This document shows positions 1 to 10,302 of a stretch of DNA of 64,000 nucleotides, piece by piece; the first letter of the stretch is position 1; each line of letters opens with the position of its first letter. The stretch spans positions 28,851,659-28,915,658 of the forward strand of contig CM060909.1 of assembly GCA_030737875.1 (NCBI GenBank). Reading direction: 5' to 3'. Source of the DNA: Allium sativum. Lineage: Eukaryota; Streptophyta; Magnoliopsida; Asparagales; Amaryllidaceae. Both the position numbers and the translations under genes were made by a program. Below the pieces are notes generated by a model. That model did not search any database. It was not told the origin of the DNA and saw only the letters and a program-made list of their open reading frames with translations.

Positions 1-1344
1 CTTGATCGAGATGGATGGCTTAGAAATAATGGAAGACTAGTTATACCCAACGTGAATGGTTTGAGAGATGAAGTGCTTAGAGAATGTCATCACTCAAAAC
101 TGACTATACACCCCGGTGGTGATAAGATGTATCGAGACATGAGACAGACTTACTACTGGGAAGGGATGAAAAGAGACGTTGGGAAGTTTATATCCAAATC
201 CATGAATTGCCAGCTAGTTAAAGCCGAGCAAAAGAAGCCTAGTGGTTTGTAGCAACCATTAGAAATTCCCGAATGGAAATGGGAGCAAGTCTCGATGGAT
301 TTCATCGATGGTTTACCAAGGACTAGATCGGGACATGATAGCATTTGGGTAATTGTGGATCGATTGACTAAGAGTGCAAGATTTATACCAGTCAAATCGA
401 CCAGAACGACAGCTAAGTTAGCAGAATTGTATATGAAGTGGGTAGTGAGATTTCATGGAGTGCCTAAAAGCATTGTGAGTGACCGAGACCCGTTGTTCAC
501 TAGTGGGTTTTGGAAGAGCTTACAAGAGGCTCTACGGTCAGAATTACATCTCAGTACCGCATATCATCCTCAGACCAACGGTCAGACAGAGAGGGTAAAT
601 CGTATATTGGAAGATCTCTTGAGAGCTTATATATTAGATTTTGGTGGATCATGGGATGACCATTTGCATCTAGTAGAGTTTGTATATAATAATAGCTACC
701 AATCCAGTATCGGTATGGCTCCATATGAAGCTTTGTACGGAAGACCGTGCAACTCACCATCATGTTGGATAGAGATTGGCGAGAAGTTTATGCTTGGACC
801 AGATGTGGTGAGGGAAACTTCAGATAAGATTAAGACCATTCAACAACGAATGAAGGCTGCCTAAGATAGGCAGAAGAGTTATGCTGATAAGAGGAGAAGA
901 GACATAAAATTCTCCGTTGGTGACTTGATGTTTGTCAAGATTTCTCCGTTGAAGAGCGTGATACGATTTGGCAGGAAAGGCAAGTTGGCACCAAGATTTG
1001 TTGGACCATTCCCAATTCTTGAACAAGTTGGGAATTTGGCGTATAGAGTTGACTTACCAGAGAAGATGGCGGGAGTTCACAACGTATTTCATGTTTCCCA
1101 ACTAAGGAAGTTCGTACACGACCCAAATTTGACTATTTCACCTGATCAGTTAGAGGACCTCGAAGTAGAACCTGAGGCGGTTGGGAACCGCAAGCCGATC
1201 TGTATTGTCGAGCACGATACGAAGCAACTTCGAAGGAAGGCGGTGAAGTTAGTCAAGCTTCAGTGGGGCGAGGACGAGAATGACTGTACTTGGGAGACAG
1301 AGGAGAGCATTAGGAAGACGTATCCAGAACTCTTTGCCTGGTAA
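1..1344 (+). pseudogene. Chromovirus pol 3' end: integrase plus chromodomain (element A)
   Basis: C-terminal part of a Ty3 chromovirus polyprotein, entering from beyond the left edge. The frame starting at base 1 runs to the TAA at 1342-1344, broken only by in-frame stops at 250-252 (TAG) and 862-864 (TAA). In order it shows the integrase zinc-binding part (HHSKLTIHPGG), the catalytic core (MDFIDGLP, VSDRDPLFTS, YHPQTNGQTERVN, which supply the D, D and E), the GPF/Y-like segment KLAPRFVGPFPI, and a C-terminal chromodomain (about 1165-1338, LRRKAVKLVKLQWGEDEND). One zinc-ligand Cys of the CxxC pair looks replaced by Ser (KSMNC). Integrase would join cDNA to host DNA; in this clade the chromodomain is thought to guide targeting to heterochromatin. 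The stops and lost Cys make it non-functional. Lineage Tekay/Del is inferred from the chromodomain and LTR type. Confidence 0.9.
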
Positions 1345-1512
1345 GATTTTCTTTGCGATTTAGTTATTCCACATGCTAGGATAGACTTGTTTTGCTTGTT
1401 TTGCATGTTTGATTGTTGTTTTATGGATGATAGGCATGCGGGATCCTTTGTGTGTTTTGTTTAGGGAATTTCGGGGGCGAAATTTCTTAAGGGGGGGGGG
1501 GGGGGGGGAGAA
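1345..1512 (+). other. 3' untranslated stretch with polypurine tract of element A
   Basis: Non-coding stretch between the pol stop and the 3' LTR. It ends in the polypurine tract that would prime plus-strand DNA: TTAA, then an uninterrupted run of 18 G (1491-1508), then AGAA directly before the LTR's TG. The sequence GGGGGCGAAATTTCTTAA just upstream matches the equivalent 'gacgaaatcctttaagg' region in elements B and C, so this is a clade feature. The G run is far longer than the GGGGAG of B and C and may be a slippage product or an assembly uncertainty. Confidence 0.8.
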
Positions 1513-2518
1513 TGTAACAACCCGCATTCTATGCATCGGAGGATCGTAGAATATTTATTTCTTTCCCATATGAAGTTGTGTGGTCATGTAACTTTGGGAA
1601 ACAATCATTAGAGTCATTTCCTATGTTCATGATTTTTGTCAATTTTTAAATGACCGTTTTGCCCCTAGCTGATCTTGTTTTGGCCATAACTTTTGACTGG
1701 AAAGGAATTTTGACCTGAAACCACTTCCACTAGATTCGTTTGATGGTTTACCTTTCCGTAGAATGGTCATAATAGCCAAACGGCTCAACGTTTGGGAGAC
1801 ATGGCTGAAATAAGGTTCGGAAGGTGAAGAACTGCTTAACCGGGCCAAATAAGGTGATTAGTGAATGGGCCCATAACCCATTTCGGGATTAGGGTTATGG
1901 GGAGGCTGAAAAGAGTTATAGATTCATTCCTTTTCAGTTTTCTAGCCTCCACTTACCTCTTGGAAACCCTAAAAATGGCCTCCAACCTCTAAATCACCTC
2001 CAAATAATCTTCTAATCAAGGATTAAGCTTAGCAACATCAAATCAAGGGAGAACTTCACCAAATCAACGTTAGAGTTGCTGTTTAGCATTGGGATTCGCA
2101 CCAAATCAGAGATATATTTCTGATCTAAGTTTTATTTGTGGCTAAGGTGGGTGATTTGCATAGTTCCTCACTAATTATGGCTAATTAAGGGTAATTAGTG
2201 TTAATTAGCGAATTTAAACATGATAAAATTCTGGAAAAATACTTATAAATTCTTAAATGATGTTTTAGACCTCTGATATGAATTTGGGTTAATTTGGTTA
2301 AGTTTTGCTAATCATATCATTAGTTTCACCTAAACATGCTTAAGGGAAAATATGGGATTTTGGCTATGTTTAATCCATTTTAACCTATCATATAGTTGTT
2401 TTGTTTTTGTGGTTGATTATGCATGTTGCTATGACTGTATGGTATGTTTTGTGATTGATTAGAATAGTTGGAATGGTCGAAAACGTCGTCGAGTAGCGTA
2501 AACTGCTTGCTGGAAAAA

Positions 2519-2905
2519 GTGCAGGAAGACATCCGAACCGGATCGGATCGGTTAGGAGGACCCGATCCGAACCCCCACTCGAATTCAGAAGCTCCGATCC
2601 ACTCTTACGCTCCACACCCCAATCCGAATAGAGGAGGACAACAGGGACTGGGGAAGCTTCTATCCACTTGCATTTCTCCTGGCATACATCATCTGATCCG
2701 ACCTGCATGGTCACCTCCGAACCGAATCGACGCATGGTGAATGGAATTGAAGAACCCGACCCGATCCCCTAGAGTTGATGTCTTCCGATCCGAACTGACA
2801 TATTGGGAGGGAGCTCGAGATCTCCGACCCGATCCAGTGAAGGGAAGCATTCCGATCTGAACCGAACTAGTGATTAAGGGAAGATCCGAACCGATCCGGT
2901 GATGA
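2519..2905 (+). repeat. GATCCGAACC-word-rich zone in LTR A
   Basis: At least nine close variants of (G/C)ATCCGAACC or its reverse complement GGTTCGGATC occur here, often back to back as in ccggatcggatcggtt. The spacing is irregular, so this is a dispersed word cluster and not a simple tandem array. It is GC-richer than the flanking LTR. The open frames crossing it on both strands are most likely chance products of the repeats. Confidence 0.6.
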
Positions 2906-3072
2906 CCAATAACCCGAGATGCAAAGGTAGTCCAAATGGAAGTTAGAGCTCAGGATCCAGTTGGGAACCAATGAGTTCACTTCATGGTTGGACTTTGCTG
3001 CGGGACGTGTGCTAAGGAGTCATCGACGTTCATAACTTCGATTCACCACTGAAAATGGATGATGGGCTACTT

Positions 3073-3383
3073 ATCAGTGCAGTAGAGTCACTATGACTCG
3101 AGGGGCAAGGTGATAGTAGCAAGACTACGTTATCAGTGTAGTAGAGTCATTATGACTCGAGGGGCAAAGTGATGCGTAGTAAGACTATGAGCCAGTGCAG
3201 TGGGGTCATTGTGACTCCATGGGGCATAGTGGACATAATAAAGGATTAGTAAGGCTATGAGCCAGTGCAGTGGGGTCATTGCATCTCCATGGGGCAAAGT
3301 GGACATAGCAGAGGATTAGCGGCTATGGATCAGTGCAGTGAAGTCATTGAAACTTCATGGGGCAAAGTGATCATAGCAAAGTG
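3073..3383 (+). repeat. Five-copy hairpin tandem array in LTR A
   Basis: Five degenerate units of about 57-70 bp, each with the frame cagtgcagt-stem-loop-stem-atggggcaaagtg. The stems are short inverted repeats: GAGTCA/TGACTC in copies 1 and 2 with a 3-nt loop, TGGGGTCA/TGACTCCA in copy 3 with one G-U pair, and TGAAGT/ACTTCA in copy 5. Copy 4 has a damaged stem. The unit sequence changes while pairing is mostly kept, which suggests selection on structure or recurrent gene conversion. Confidence 0.7.
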
Positions 3384-4131
3384 TATTGGGTGATCGAAGT
3401 GGTGAATATCGTAAGCTTTACGCACTGAGCGAGAGATGTGAGGATGGATGCTATGTTTGATTGTTTGCCATCACTATGACATGCACACCCCACCCCCATT
3501 ATCTTTACACCACATGTTATTGGCACCTTAGAGTGTTGTACAGTATGTAGTGCTAACTCTTTGGTTGCAGGTCCAGGTTTAGGTATGGTTTAGTCTACCT
3601 GTTATTATTCTGTTTAGATGCTTATCGCTCATACCAGGCTTTATGTCTGACCCAGAGTTTTATGTCTCTTCTTATTACTCTGGGTGCTCACACGAGCAGA
3701 CTAGAGACATGTTAGCTGGTGATGTGCGAGTAGCTGGAGGCGAGTAGGTGGCTTCCACGTATGATATATAGATATTCTCCCTGTGTCGTTGGTGGTCGCT
3801 ACTTGGGCATTAGTAGTGTACCTCCTTTATCTTGCTTCTGTTTTTGAGACAGTTTGAAAAGTTGTAATAATATTAGCTTTGGATCAAAAGCTGTACTTGG
3901 ATTTTCCGCTGTTATGTCAGTTTGTTTTTAGCTTATGCACTGCCTCACCTGTTTTATGTCAAGTATGTTGTTATTATATTTTGTTCCATGCACTGTGAGA
4001 CATTTTACAGGTTCCTTGTTAGTTCATTCCCTTCTTTCCTTCCTTTCCTTGACGACCGTCACGTGCTGACTGGACATGTGTACAACGCACTTTTGGAGTA
4101 AATGTTGGTTGGTGCGGGGCGGGCCGTCACA

Positions 4132-5790
4132 GTAATTATTTGTACTGTGTTCTGAGCTGTTTCTGGAGCCACCGTAGAATTGTACTACATAAAGTATTAA
4201 GTATGTCGAGCCTTTGGAAAAAAATAGCAATCACTTTATCGACATACTTAAGACTTGCTAATGCAAATCTACAAGTGGTCGCCCCTAACCAGCCCTATTT
4301 TCCGCTCTAATGGACAACAATACCTAGTAATGATCTTTATTAGGGTGGTCTAGGGGTAGGGCATTACATTAAGTAAATCTGAAAAGGGGATGGGTAATAT
4401 CCACATATAGGCCCACAAACTTAACCCGTTGAGGTTATGTAATTAAAGACACCTAGTGATATACATAATCGGTGGAAATAATGAGGTTATGTAATTAAAG
4501 ACACCTAATGGTATACATAATCGGTGGAAATAATAAGGTTATGTAATTAAAGACACCTAGTGGTATACATAATCGATGGAAATAATAAAATTATGTAACT
4601 AAAGACACCTTTTAGGGTAAACATAACTTGTAGAAGTGATAGGGTTATTTAATTAAAGACACATATAGGTAAGCATAATCGGTTGGAAGATTAGGGGTTA
4701 TGTATTAAAGACGCCTGTAGGTAAGCATAACCAGTAGACATAAACAAGGCTACGTAATTAAAGACACCTAGTGGTATACATAGTCAGTGAAAACCTAGTG
4801 GGGGATACAAGACAAGGGGAGAGCTTGCATCATATTGTGTGGGACCCGTTTAGTTAGTAACTCGGGTAGGTATCAAACAAAGTAATTTGTACTAGGCGGA
4901 GAAGGGAACACTTACTGACTGATTGTAAGAGATCCAAATGTGGAGGACGGTGTGGGCGGCGCAAATCGACCGGGCGATGTGCGTGCATGAGCTGGGATGA
5001 AGGGGATAAGACGATCGTGTCACTTGTAGATATGGTTGTGCACATTATTACGACGAGGGGTTGCCACGTTAGGAAGTGATACCTCCTACTGTGGGGCTAA
5101 CACAAGGTATCTACGAGAGTCAGGGAGCCGATCGATTAGGGTAGTAGTTAGGATACATTTGGACGTATACCTAAGTCTACCACCTTATAGTTGAAGGGAT
5201 CATCTCTTTCTGGATATACTAGTAATAGTGCAGAGTAATCATCAATGAGGCATGTACACCTTATCTTGCTTAGCTTATCACACCTGCTATTTATGTAGTG
5301 ATCTCTATCTTATCCACTTTATATGCCTATCATGTTACTTTTATTTATCTATTTGCTAAAAGGAACTAGATTCACTAGACTTTATGTCTGACCTTTTTGT
5401 TTCTCCTTCTTTCTTCCGTTTCCCCCCTAGGTTCTCAGGGAGGAAACACCCAGGCTTAGTCAGGACTCAGACATCACTTTGGTAGGGGCTACTTCTGAAG
5501 TATGGCTCAAGTTCTTGTCTCTATTATGGCTTAACTCTTTCAATTGGGGAATTATGTTTTTATATTCTTATGTACTCTGATGATGCAAGACAGTAGTTGT
5601 TTTATTATAATGGTTTTTGTGACTTATGGTATTGTGGACCATGGTATTTTTATTGAAATAAAAATTTAAATTCCGCTGCTATCTTATTTATATCTATCTT
5701 GTAATTATTCTGTGTTTGATTACCTATAACGCTTCACGGAACTTAATGCATTCCCTTAGTGAGTGGCATTAACGGACGTGGGGTATCACA
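4132..5790 (+). repeat. Older truncated chromoviral LTR
   Basis: A stretch with no coding signal that shares LTR landmarks with elements B and C: tgtggggctaacac...ggtatctacgag...agggagccgatcga (5090-5140), a 'ctttatgtctgacct' box with tggttctcaggg-like sequence (5380-5440), and the end aacggacgtggggtatcaca, close to the reverse complement of the C terminus. The right end is therefore set at 5790 (CA). The left part is lost or lies beyond element A. The bases 4360-4372 (agggcattaca) also look like an LTR terminus, so two LTR scraps may abut here. Confidence 0.6.
4433..4795 (+). repeat. Hairpin tandem array in truncated LTR
   Basis: About six units of 50-60 bp with consensus ggTTATGTAattaaagacacctagtg followed by aTACATAAtcggtggaaataa. 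TTATGTA and TACATAA pair around a loop of about 22 nt. The last unit has CTACGTA against TACATAG, keeping the outer pair by a T-A to C-G double change but breaking one inner pair; the fifth unit has a damaged stem. The core aattaaagacac is the most conserved part. Confidence 0.7.
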
Positions 5791-5823
5791 ATTGTGGAGG
5801 TCTAATACGTCATCTTCATATGA

Positions 5824-5997
5824 TTTTATTTAGATGAGTTTAGAGTCGACCCACACCCTGGGGATTGTTGGAACCACAAAAGGGTTCTTTCAATTCCTAG
5901 GGATCTTCCCCCAGAAAAGCTTGAGTATAACAAGAATAGGTTCATCACTGAACAATTTAAAAGGTCGATTTTGTGTGAGCTTGAGGAATATTTGTAA
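5824..5997 (+). pseudogene. Unidentified open segment 1
   Basis: A 57-codon stop-free stretch ending at TAA 5995-5997, without an ATG. The reading is protein-like (VDPHPGDCWNHK, then PRDLPPEKLEYN and a charged C-terminal part), with varied composition and no low complexity. It lies just right of an LTR end and left of three further open segments on the same strand. I do not recognise the family. Its association with the next segments rests only on order, strand and similar composition. Confidence 0.35.
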
Positions 5998-6110
5998 CTC
6001 GATGTTGTGATTGAGTAAAACATGTGTGGAATTCTATTCACTATATATGACTACTAATTCTCTTATTTATGTTATGACAAAACCTTGTTTATCATGAAGA
6101 TGCGTTACGT

Positions 6111-6302
6111 TTGACTTATAAATTGAGAAAGGAGTTTTTGAGAAAATCTTCTCATGTTTTCAGGAGCAAACACTTTCTAAGAGAACTCAAGAGTGTTTAT
6201 ACGAAATTCTCTCGGCTTCCCTTTATCTTTTTGGGTGAAGACCATGAGGCGATTTTAAAAAGACTTAGGATTGAGCATGCTGAGCTGATATGTAAAAAAT
6301 AA
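6111..6302 (+). pseudogene. Unidentified open segment 2
   Basis: Open frame of about 63 codons (the frame is open from about 6075; 6111 is only a TTG) ending at TAA 6300-6302. The reading is basic and helical-looking (LRKEFLRKSSHVFRSK, then FLGEDHEAILKRLRIEHAE). No motif is recognised. A decayed exon or decayed ORF is possible. The window does not show splice sites I would trust. Confidence 0.3.
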
Positions 6303-6483
6303 ATGTACTGATAAGTGTTATGTGAACCCTTGTGATTCTTTCTGGTTCATGTGTTTTTCGAAGCCACGAAAAATTGGTTTTGAACAATTTTTATGCAAAG
6401 CTTTAATATAGAAATAGACACTACTCTTGTGAATAAAGATTTATGCATAACTACTCTTTATTCTTGAGAGTAGGTGGAGCGTC

Positions 6484-6738
6484 ATGAATTTCTCGTCTCA
6501 AGATGATGTGCTATTAGCGAAAGAGGTTCCCTCTACATCCCGATTGAGAGTGATCTTATTTCAAAATTTATCCATCAAGCATTTGAACGAGAGAATTGAT
6601 GTCCTGAAAGGTCAATTAGAAGGGAAGGAAAGAATTATTCTTGGACTGAAGACGTATATAAAGACCAAAGCCTCTATCGAGTTTGAGGATGAATTAAGAG
6701 GTTTATACCAACATGTCATTAACTTGGAAATTGAGTAA
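6484..6738 (+). pseudogene. Unidentified open segment 3, coiled-coil-like
   Basis: ATG-initiated frame of 84 codons ending TAG... at 6736-6738. The middle (LNERIDVLKGQLEGKERI) shows heptad-like leucine and isoleucine spacing, so a coiled coil is likely. The segment lies 100 bp before another open frame that is cut by element B. Function unknown; it could be part of a decayed transposon-encoded or captured host protein. Confidence 0.35.
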
Positions 6739-6836
6739 GACAATGTTAATGAAAAATGTAAGACATGGGAATACTCCTTCAAAAATATCCCTATCATAAC
6801 GGCATCTCAGCCTTCTAGTTTAGCGACTACGCCTAG

Positions 6837-6917
6837 GGCCTCAGTTTCTCAAAAATATTTTATCTAAAGAATCCCCAATGGGGGTTAGAAGAATCAGCCA
6901 TTTCTGAATGGTGCAAA
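6837..6917 (+). pseudogene. Unidentified open segment 4, left half, cut by element B
   Basis: A 27-codon frame open from the TAG at 6834-6836 up to the insertion point of element B, reading ...WGLEESAISEWCK at its end. The last five bases, GCAAA, are the left copy of the target-site duplication. With element B and one TSD copy removed, the frame continues without shift into 17025-17354. That in-frame continuity over a precise excision point supports one former coding sequence. Confidence 0.5.
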
Positions 6918-7185
6918 TGTAACAACCCGTATTTTGAATAACATGTTATAACATTAATCAAGGCAGAATTAAATGTTAAAATCTGAATCAAAGGAAACGG
7001 GCTGTGCCATTGCGTTCGTCTCGGAAAAATACACGAAATAGAGTCCGAGTTTTCGAAAATCGGAGTCCGTATGACTCAGTTATGGCCCGTCGAAGTTTTC
7101 AGAAAATCCAGAGTTTAAAAACAGTTCGAAAATCAAATCTGGAGCCAAACAGACTGGGCGGTAAAATTTCCCGCCCAGCCCCAAG

Positions 7186-7252
7186 TCGAGTGGGGAGTCG
7201 ACTTGCCCCAGTCGGTGTCGACTGCCCAGTCGACACCCCTGTCGACCTGGGT
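7186..7252 (+). repeat. GTCGAC-rich palindromic block upstream of the TATA region
   Basis: Four GTCGAC palindromes within about 65 bp, with intervening CCCAG/CTGGG words (gtgtcgactgcccagtcgacacc forms an interrupted inverted repeat). The block lies about 180 bp upstream of the expected transcription start, that is, in U3. Equivalent GTCGAC pairs stand at the same relative place in the C LTRs, and a related block is at 46740. A role as regulatory sites is inference. Confidence 0.55.
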
Positions 7253-8049
7253 GGTCGGGCCAGTTTGGCCTTGTGCACTTGTTTTGGCTCCTGGGTCTTG
7301 TTTTGTTGGCTTGTGACGTGATTCGATGGCTCAGATCTGAATTAGGGTTAATCCTATGGCATAAACTAGTCTCTACACCTACAAAAACACCCTAATGCCT
7401 AGCCTAAACCATCACAAATCAACCTAATAACTAAATTCTACCAAAATGCTCCCTAATCATGGCCTCCATCTTCATCTTGAGAGCTTCTAAGGCAAAAAGG
7501 AGCCATCTTTCTTCATCAAATCAAAGGAGCTACTTATTCTCAAGGCTATTTGTGTTGCTGCATCATTCCTAGAGCTTCTACAACATCTCTATCTTGTTCT
7601 ATTTGGTTTCTAGATCTCATAGCCGCGATTTGTAAGCCTCACTCTACTCTTAGATTTAAACTATGAAGTTAATATGATCATGTAGCAAGCTGAAATGGGA
7701 CTTTTGGGTATAATACTTGCCTTGGGCTATATTTGTATGCATAGATCCATTTATGACTCTTTTGATCTATGATTGTGGCACTATCATGAACCTAGTATCA
7801 TTTACCTTGATTTTTGGGTAGAAAGCTATGAGCTTTATTTGGTGGTTATGCATAATGCAACATAGAACTTGGTAGTTATGCATAATGCAACATAGAACCT
7901 CTCATAACCTTGATGTTAACTTGCATATGATGTTGAACTACATGCTACCCACAAGTTTATCACCCTATGTCAACTATTATCATGTTATCACCTTTGCCTA
8001 TGATGTTGAACTACATGCTACCCACAAGTTTATTTGCTAAGTTTGAAGT

Positions 8050-8415
8050 CATACATGTTTGAAGCCAAATCACCCTTATGCTATTTGACATGTTTGAGGC
8101 CAAATCACCTTTATGTTATTGTCATGTTTGAGGCCAAATCACCTTTATGTTATTGTCATGTTTGAGGCCAAATCACACTTATGCTATTTGACATGTTTAA
8201 GGCCAAATCACCTTTATGTTATTGTCATGTTTGAGGCCAAATCACCCTTATGCTATTTGACATGTTTGAGGCCAAATCACCTTTATGTTATTGTCATGTT
8301 TGAGGCCAAATCACCCTTATGCTATTTGACATGTTTGAGGCCAAATCACCTTTACGTTATTGTCATGTTTGAGGCCAAGTCACCTTTTATGCTATCATAC
8401 ATGTTGAGGCCATAT
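8050..8415 (+). repeat. 35-bp tandem array in B 5' LTR
   Basis: Eleven copies of catgtttgaggccaaatcac + 14-15 bp, alternating in places between 'ctttatgttattgt' and 'ccttatgctatttga' tails, so the higher-order unit is about 70 bp. The same array in the 3' LTR (15054-15345) has nine copies. The two-copy difference accounts for nearly all of the 72-bp length difference between the LTRs. Confidence 0.9.
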
Positions 8416-8696
8416 GCTAGTATGTTGAACCCCTTTTGCCTCAAATATCACCATGTTTAACTTGTGATAGACTTTGCCATCTTATGCCCACCTTGTCATA
8501 TTCTTATGTTCCCTCTTTGATCTATGTGTGTTGATGCGAATTTACGTGCGATGGGAATACATTATGGGTAGTTAGGCAAACTTAGATGACATGAAAACTT
8601 GACTTGAAAATATGACATGAAAATTTGACATGTGTTTATGCTTGAAAACATGAACATGGACATGACACTTAGAAAACATGAAAGTGGCCAACTCGA

Positions 8697-8890
8697 GGTT
8701 GGGTTGAGTTTGTAGTATAAATCTACCCGGAACCGCCCGACTTAACTAGTAGCTACAAATAATAGGACCCAATGTGAGCAGTTGGTCATGTCGCGCTTAA
8801 AACCCAAGGTTAGACTAGGTTGTGGTGTAAAGCTACCCGGACCCACCCGACTTAACTAGTAACCACAACAAGGTCTAATGTGAGAGGTTG
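8697..8890 (+). other. Two covarying hairpin modules in B 5' LTR
   Basis: Two tandem modules. Module 1 pairs TTTGTAGT (8709-8716) with GCTACAAA (8752-8759); module 2 pairs GTTGTGGT (8819-8826) with ACCACAAC (8862-8869). The loops are nearly the same (taaa-ctacccgga-ccgcccg-cttaactagta), while stem positions 1, 6 and 8 differ in matched fashion. Each is followed by aatgtgagnggttgg. They lie about 1.3 kb downstream of the TATA region, hence in transcribed leader RNA. The C LTRs hold the same pair of modules. Confidence 0.75.
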
Positions 8891-10092
8891 GGGTGCATTA
8901 AGTTAATTAATGCCACATGGTAGGGTTAAGTCATGGACCACTTGAATATACTTAACCAGTTGAACACGATGTATTGATAGGGTTAAGTCATGAATTTCTT
9001 GGACACACTTAACCAACCTGATACATGGTTCGGATAGGGTTAACCACACTTAACCCATTTGAAATCCTAGTTACGTGGTCCTTTTCAGCAGTAACCCTCT
9101 TAGATGTATCAACGATTCCCTAGGGACTAGGCTAGTGTGGGGCGCGATTACTAGGCTGATCGTAAGAGACCAAAAAGAGACGGCTGAATGAGTGCACCAG
9201 TTAAGTTCAGGCAGAACATGGTCGTGCACATGAGTCCGGGGTTGAACATGGGCACCAGTAGGTTTAGACTGTGCGTGCTTGTTTTGTGTCAGTGGTTAAC
9301 ACCTTAGGGCTGGATACACCCTAGGGTGGACCTTGCACAACTAACTACATTTCATGATTAAGCCGTATGACACCGATACACGACGAGTTAGGCTTATAGG
9401 GAGCCGATCGACTAGATCGTATAGTTAGACCTTGATTTAGGTCATCGCATGATATTGGGCGAAGGGATCATTTCTTGTTTATACTTGACATGGGTTAGAA
9501 TACTAGTACACTTGGTGCAACTTAACCTTGTATATGCGATGCCATACTTGATCTATCTTGTTAACTATTTACCATGTCAGTTTAGTTACCATCCTTATGT
9601 TTCATCTTAGTTTCTCATGTCCAGTTAATTTCACTAGTTTTTATACTAATAGTAGGTAGGACTTACCAGTCTTTATGACTGACCTGTTTTCCTTTTGCCT
9701 CTTTTCTTCCGCCCCCCCTCCCCCCCAAGGTTCTCAGGGTGGGAACACTAGCACCTAGCTTGGATCTTTGGCTTGCTTTTCTGACAGCTCACGTACGGTT
9801 TGGACTTGAGCTTTGCTATGGCTACACCACTGTTATCTTTGAGGAATAATTTACTTATGTATTTTCCAGTTTATGTTTTCTAGACTTGTAGTAGCTGGAA
9901 AAATGATGACTAAGTACTTTGATGTAACATGACTATGGTTTTGAAATAGTAATTTTATCCGCTGCTTTATTTACTCTGTTTTACTCATATGTTCTGTCTT
10001 GTGATATCTTCATCCATGTTTACCTTGTCCAACACCCCTCCAAAGCTAGTGTACTTGCAAGAGTGACCCCGGCGGAGGTGGGGTGTTACACT

Positions 10093-10104
10093 TGGTATCA
10101 GAGC
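10093..10104 (+). other. Primer binding site, element B
   Basis: TGGTATCAGAGC, two bases after the 5' LTR end. It is complementary to the 3' end of plant initiator methionine tRNA, the standard minus-strand primer of Tekay-type chromoviruses. Confidence 0.9.
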
Positions 10105-10302
10105 ATAAGGTTTACGAGATGGAGCAAAAGTTTTTAAAGAAAAGTTTTTAAAACTTACCTTTTGAAAAACTATTTTCAAAACCGATTATAAAGAAGTATT
10201 TTTCTGAGAAAGTCTAGTTTATTTTAAAAGGCTATTCCCCAAAAGCCGTTAGCACTATCCTTTGTTTCGTCGTTCTCAATCTATCTTTTTCTTCGTTTCA
10301 GT

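Larger units (their letters stand above)
1513..4131 (+). repeat. 3' LTR of element A
   Basis: Begins TGTAACAACCCGCATTC right after the polypurine tract and ends GGGCCGTCACA, giving the usual TG...CA termini (2,619 bp). The partner 5' LTR lies outside the window, so no TSD can be checked; the bases after the LTR are GTAAT. The LTR carries two internal repeat zones, one rich in GATCCGAACC-like words (about 2520-2905) and one tandem array of hairpins (3073-3383). A length of 2-4 kb is usual for Tekay/Del LTRs. Confidence 0.82.
6918..10090 (+). repeat. 5' LTR of element B
   Basis: 3,173 bp, TGTAACAACCCGTATTTTG ... GGGTGTTACA. In order it holds a GTCGAC-rich block (7186-7252), a degraded TATA region (7376-7386, cctacaaaaac, where the 3' LTR has cctataagaac), a 35-bp tandem array (about 8050-8415), two hairpin modules (8705-8890), and the 'ctttatgactgacct...ggttctcaggg' box near 9690-9745. 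The long open frame over the 35-bp array is a by-product of the repeat and is not a gene. Confidence 0.93.

Noticed and set aside
2388..2740. Overlapping frames of 115 and 90 codons on both strands
   Set aside because: Fall in the GATCCGAACC-rich zone of an LTR; composition reflects the word cluster.
4360..4372. agggcattaca as a definite LTR terminus
   Set aside because: Resembles an LTR end, but no matching TG start, TSD or partner; mentioned only as a possibility.
8113..8460. Repetitive 115-codon frame in B 5' LTR (and 92 codons at 15113)
   Set aside because: Produced by the 35-bp array; the reading CLRPNHLYVIVMFEAK repeats with the units, and copy number differs between LTRs.
7921..9060. 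CRISPR-like array from regularly spaced 20-bp repeats
   Set aside because: Spacers are themselves repeated and the setting is a plant LTR; it is an ordinary tandem array.
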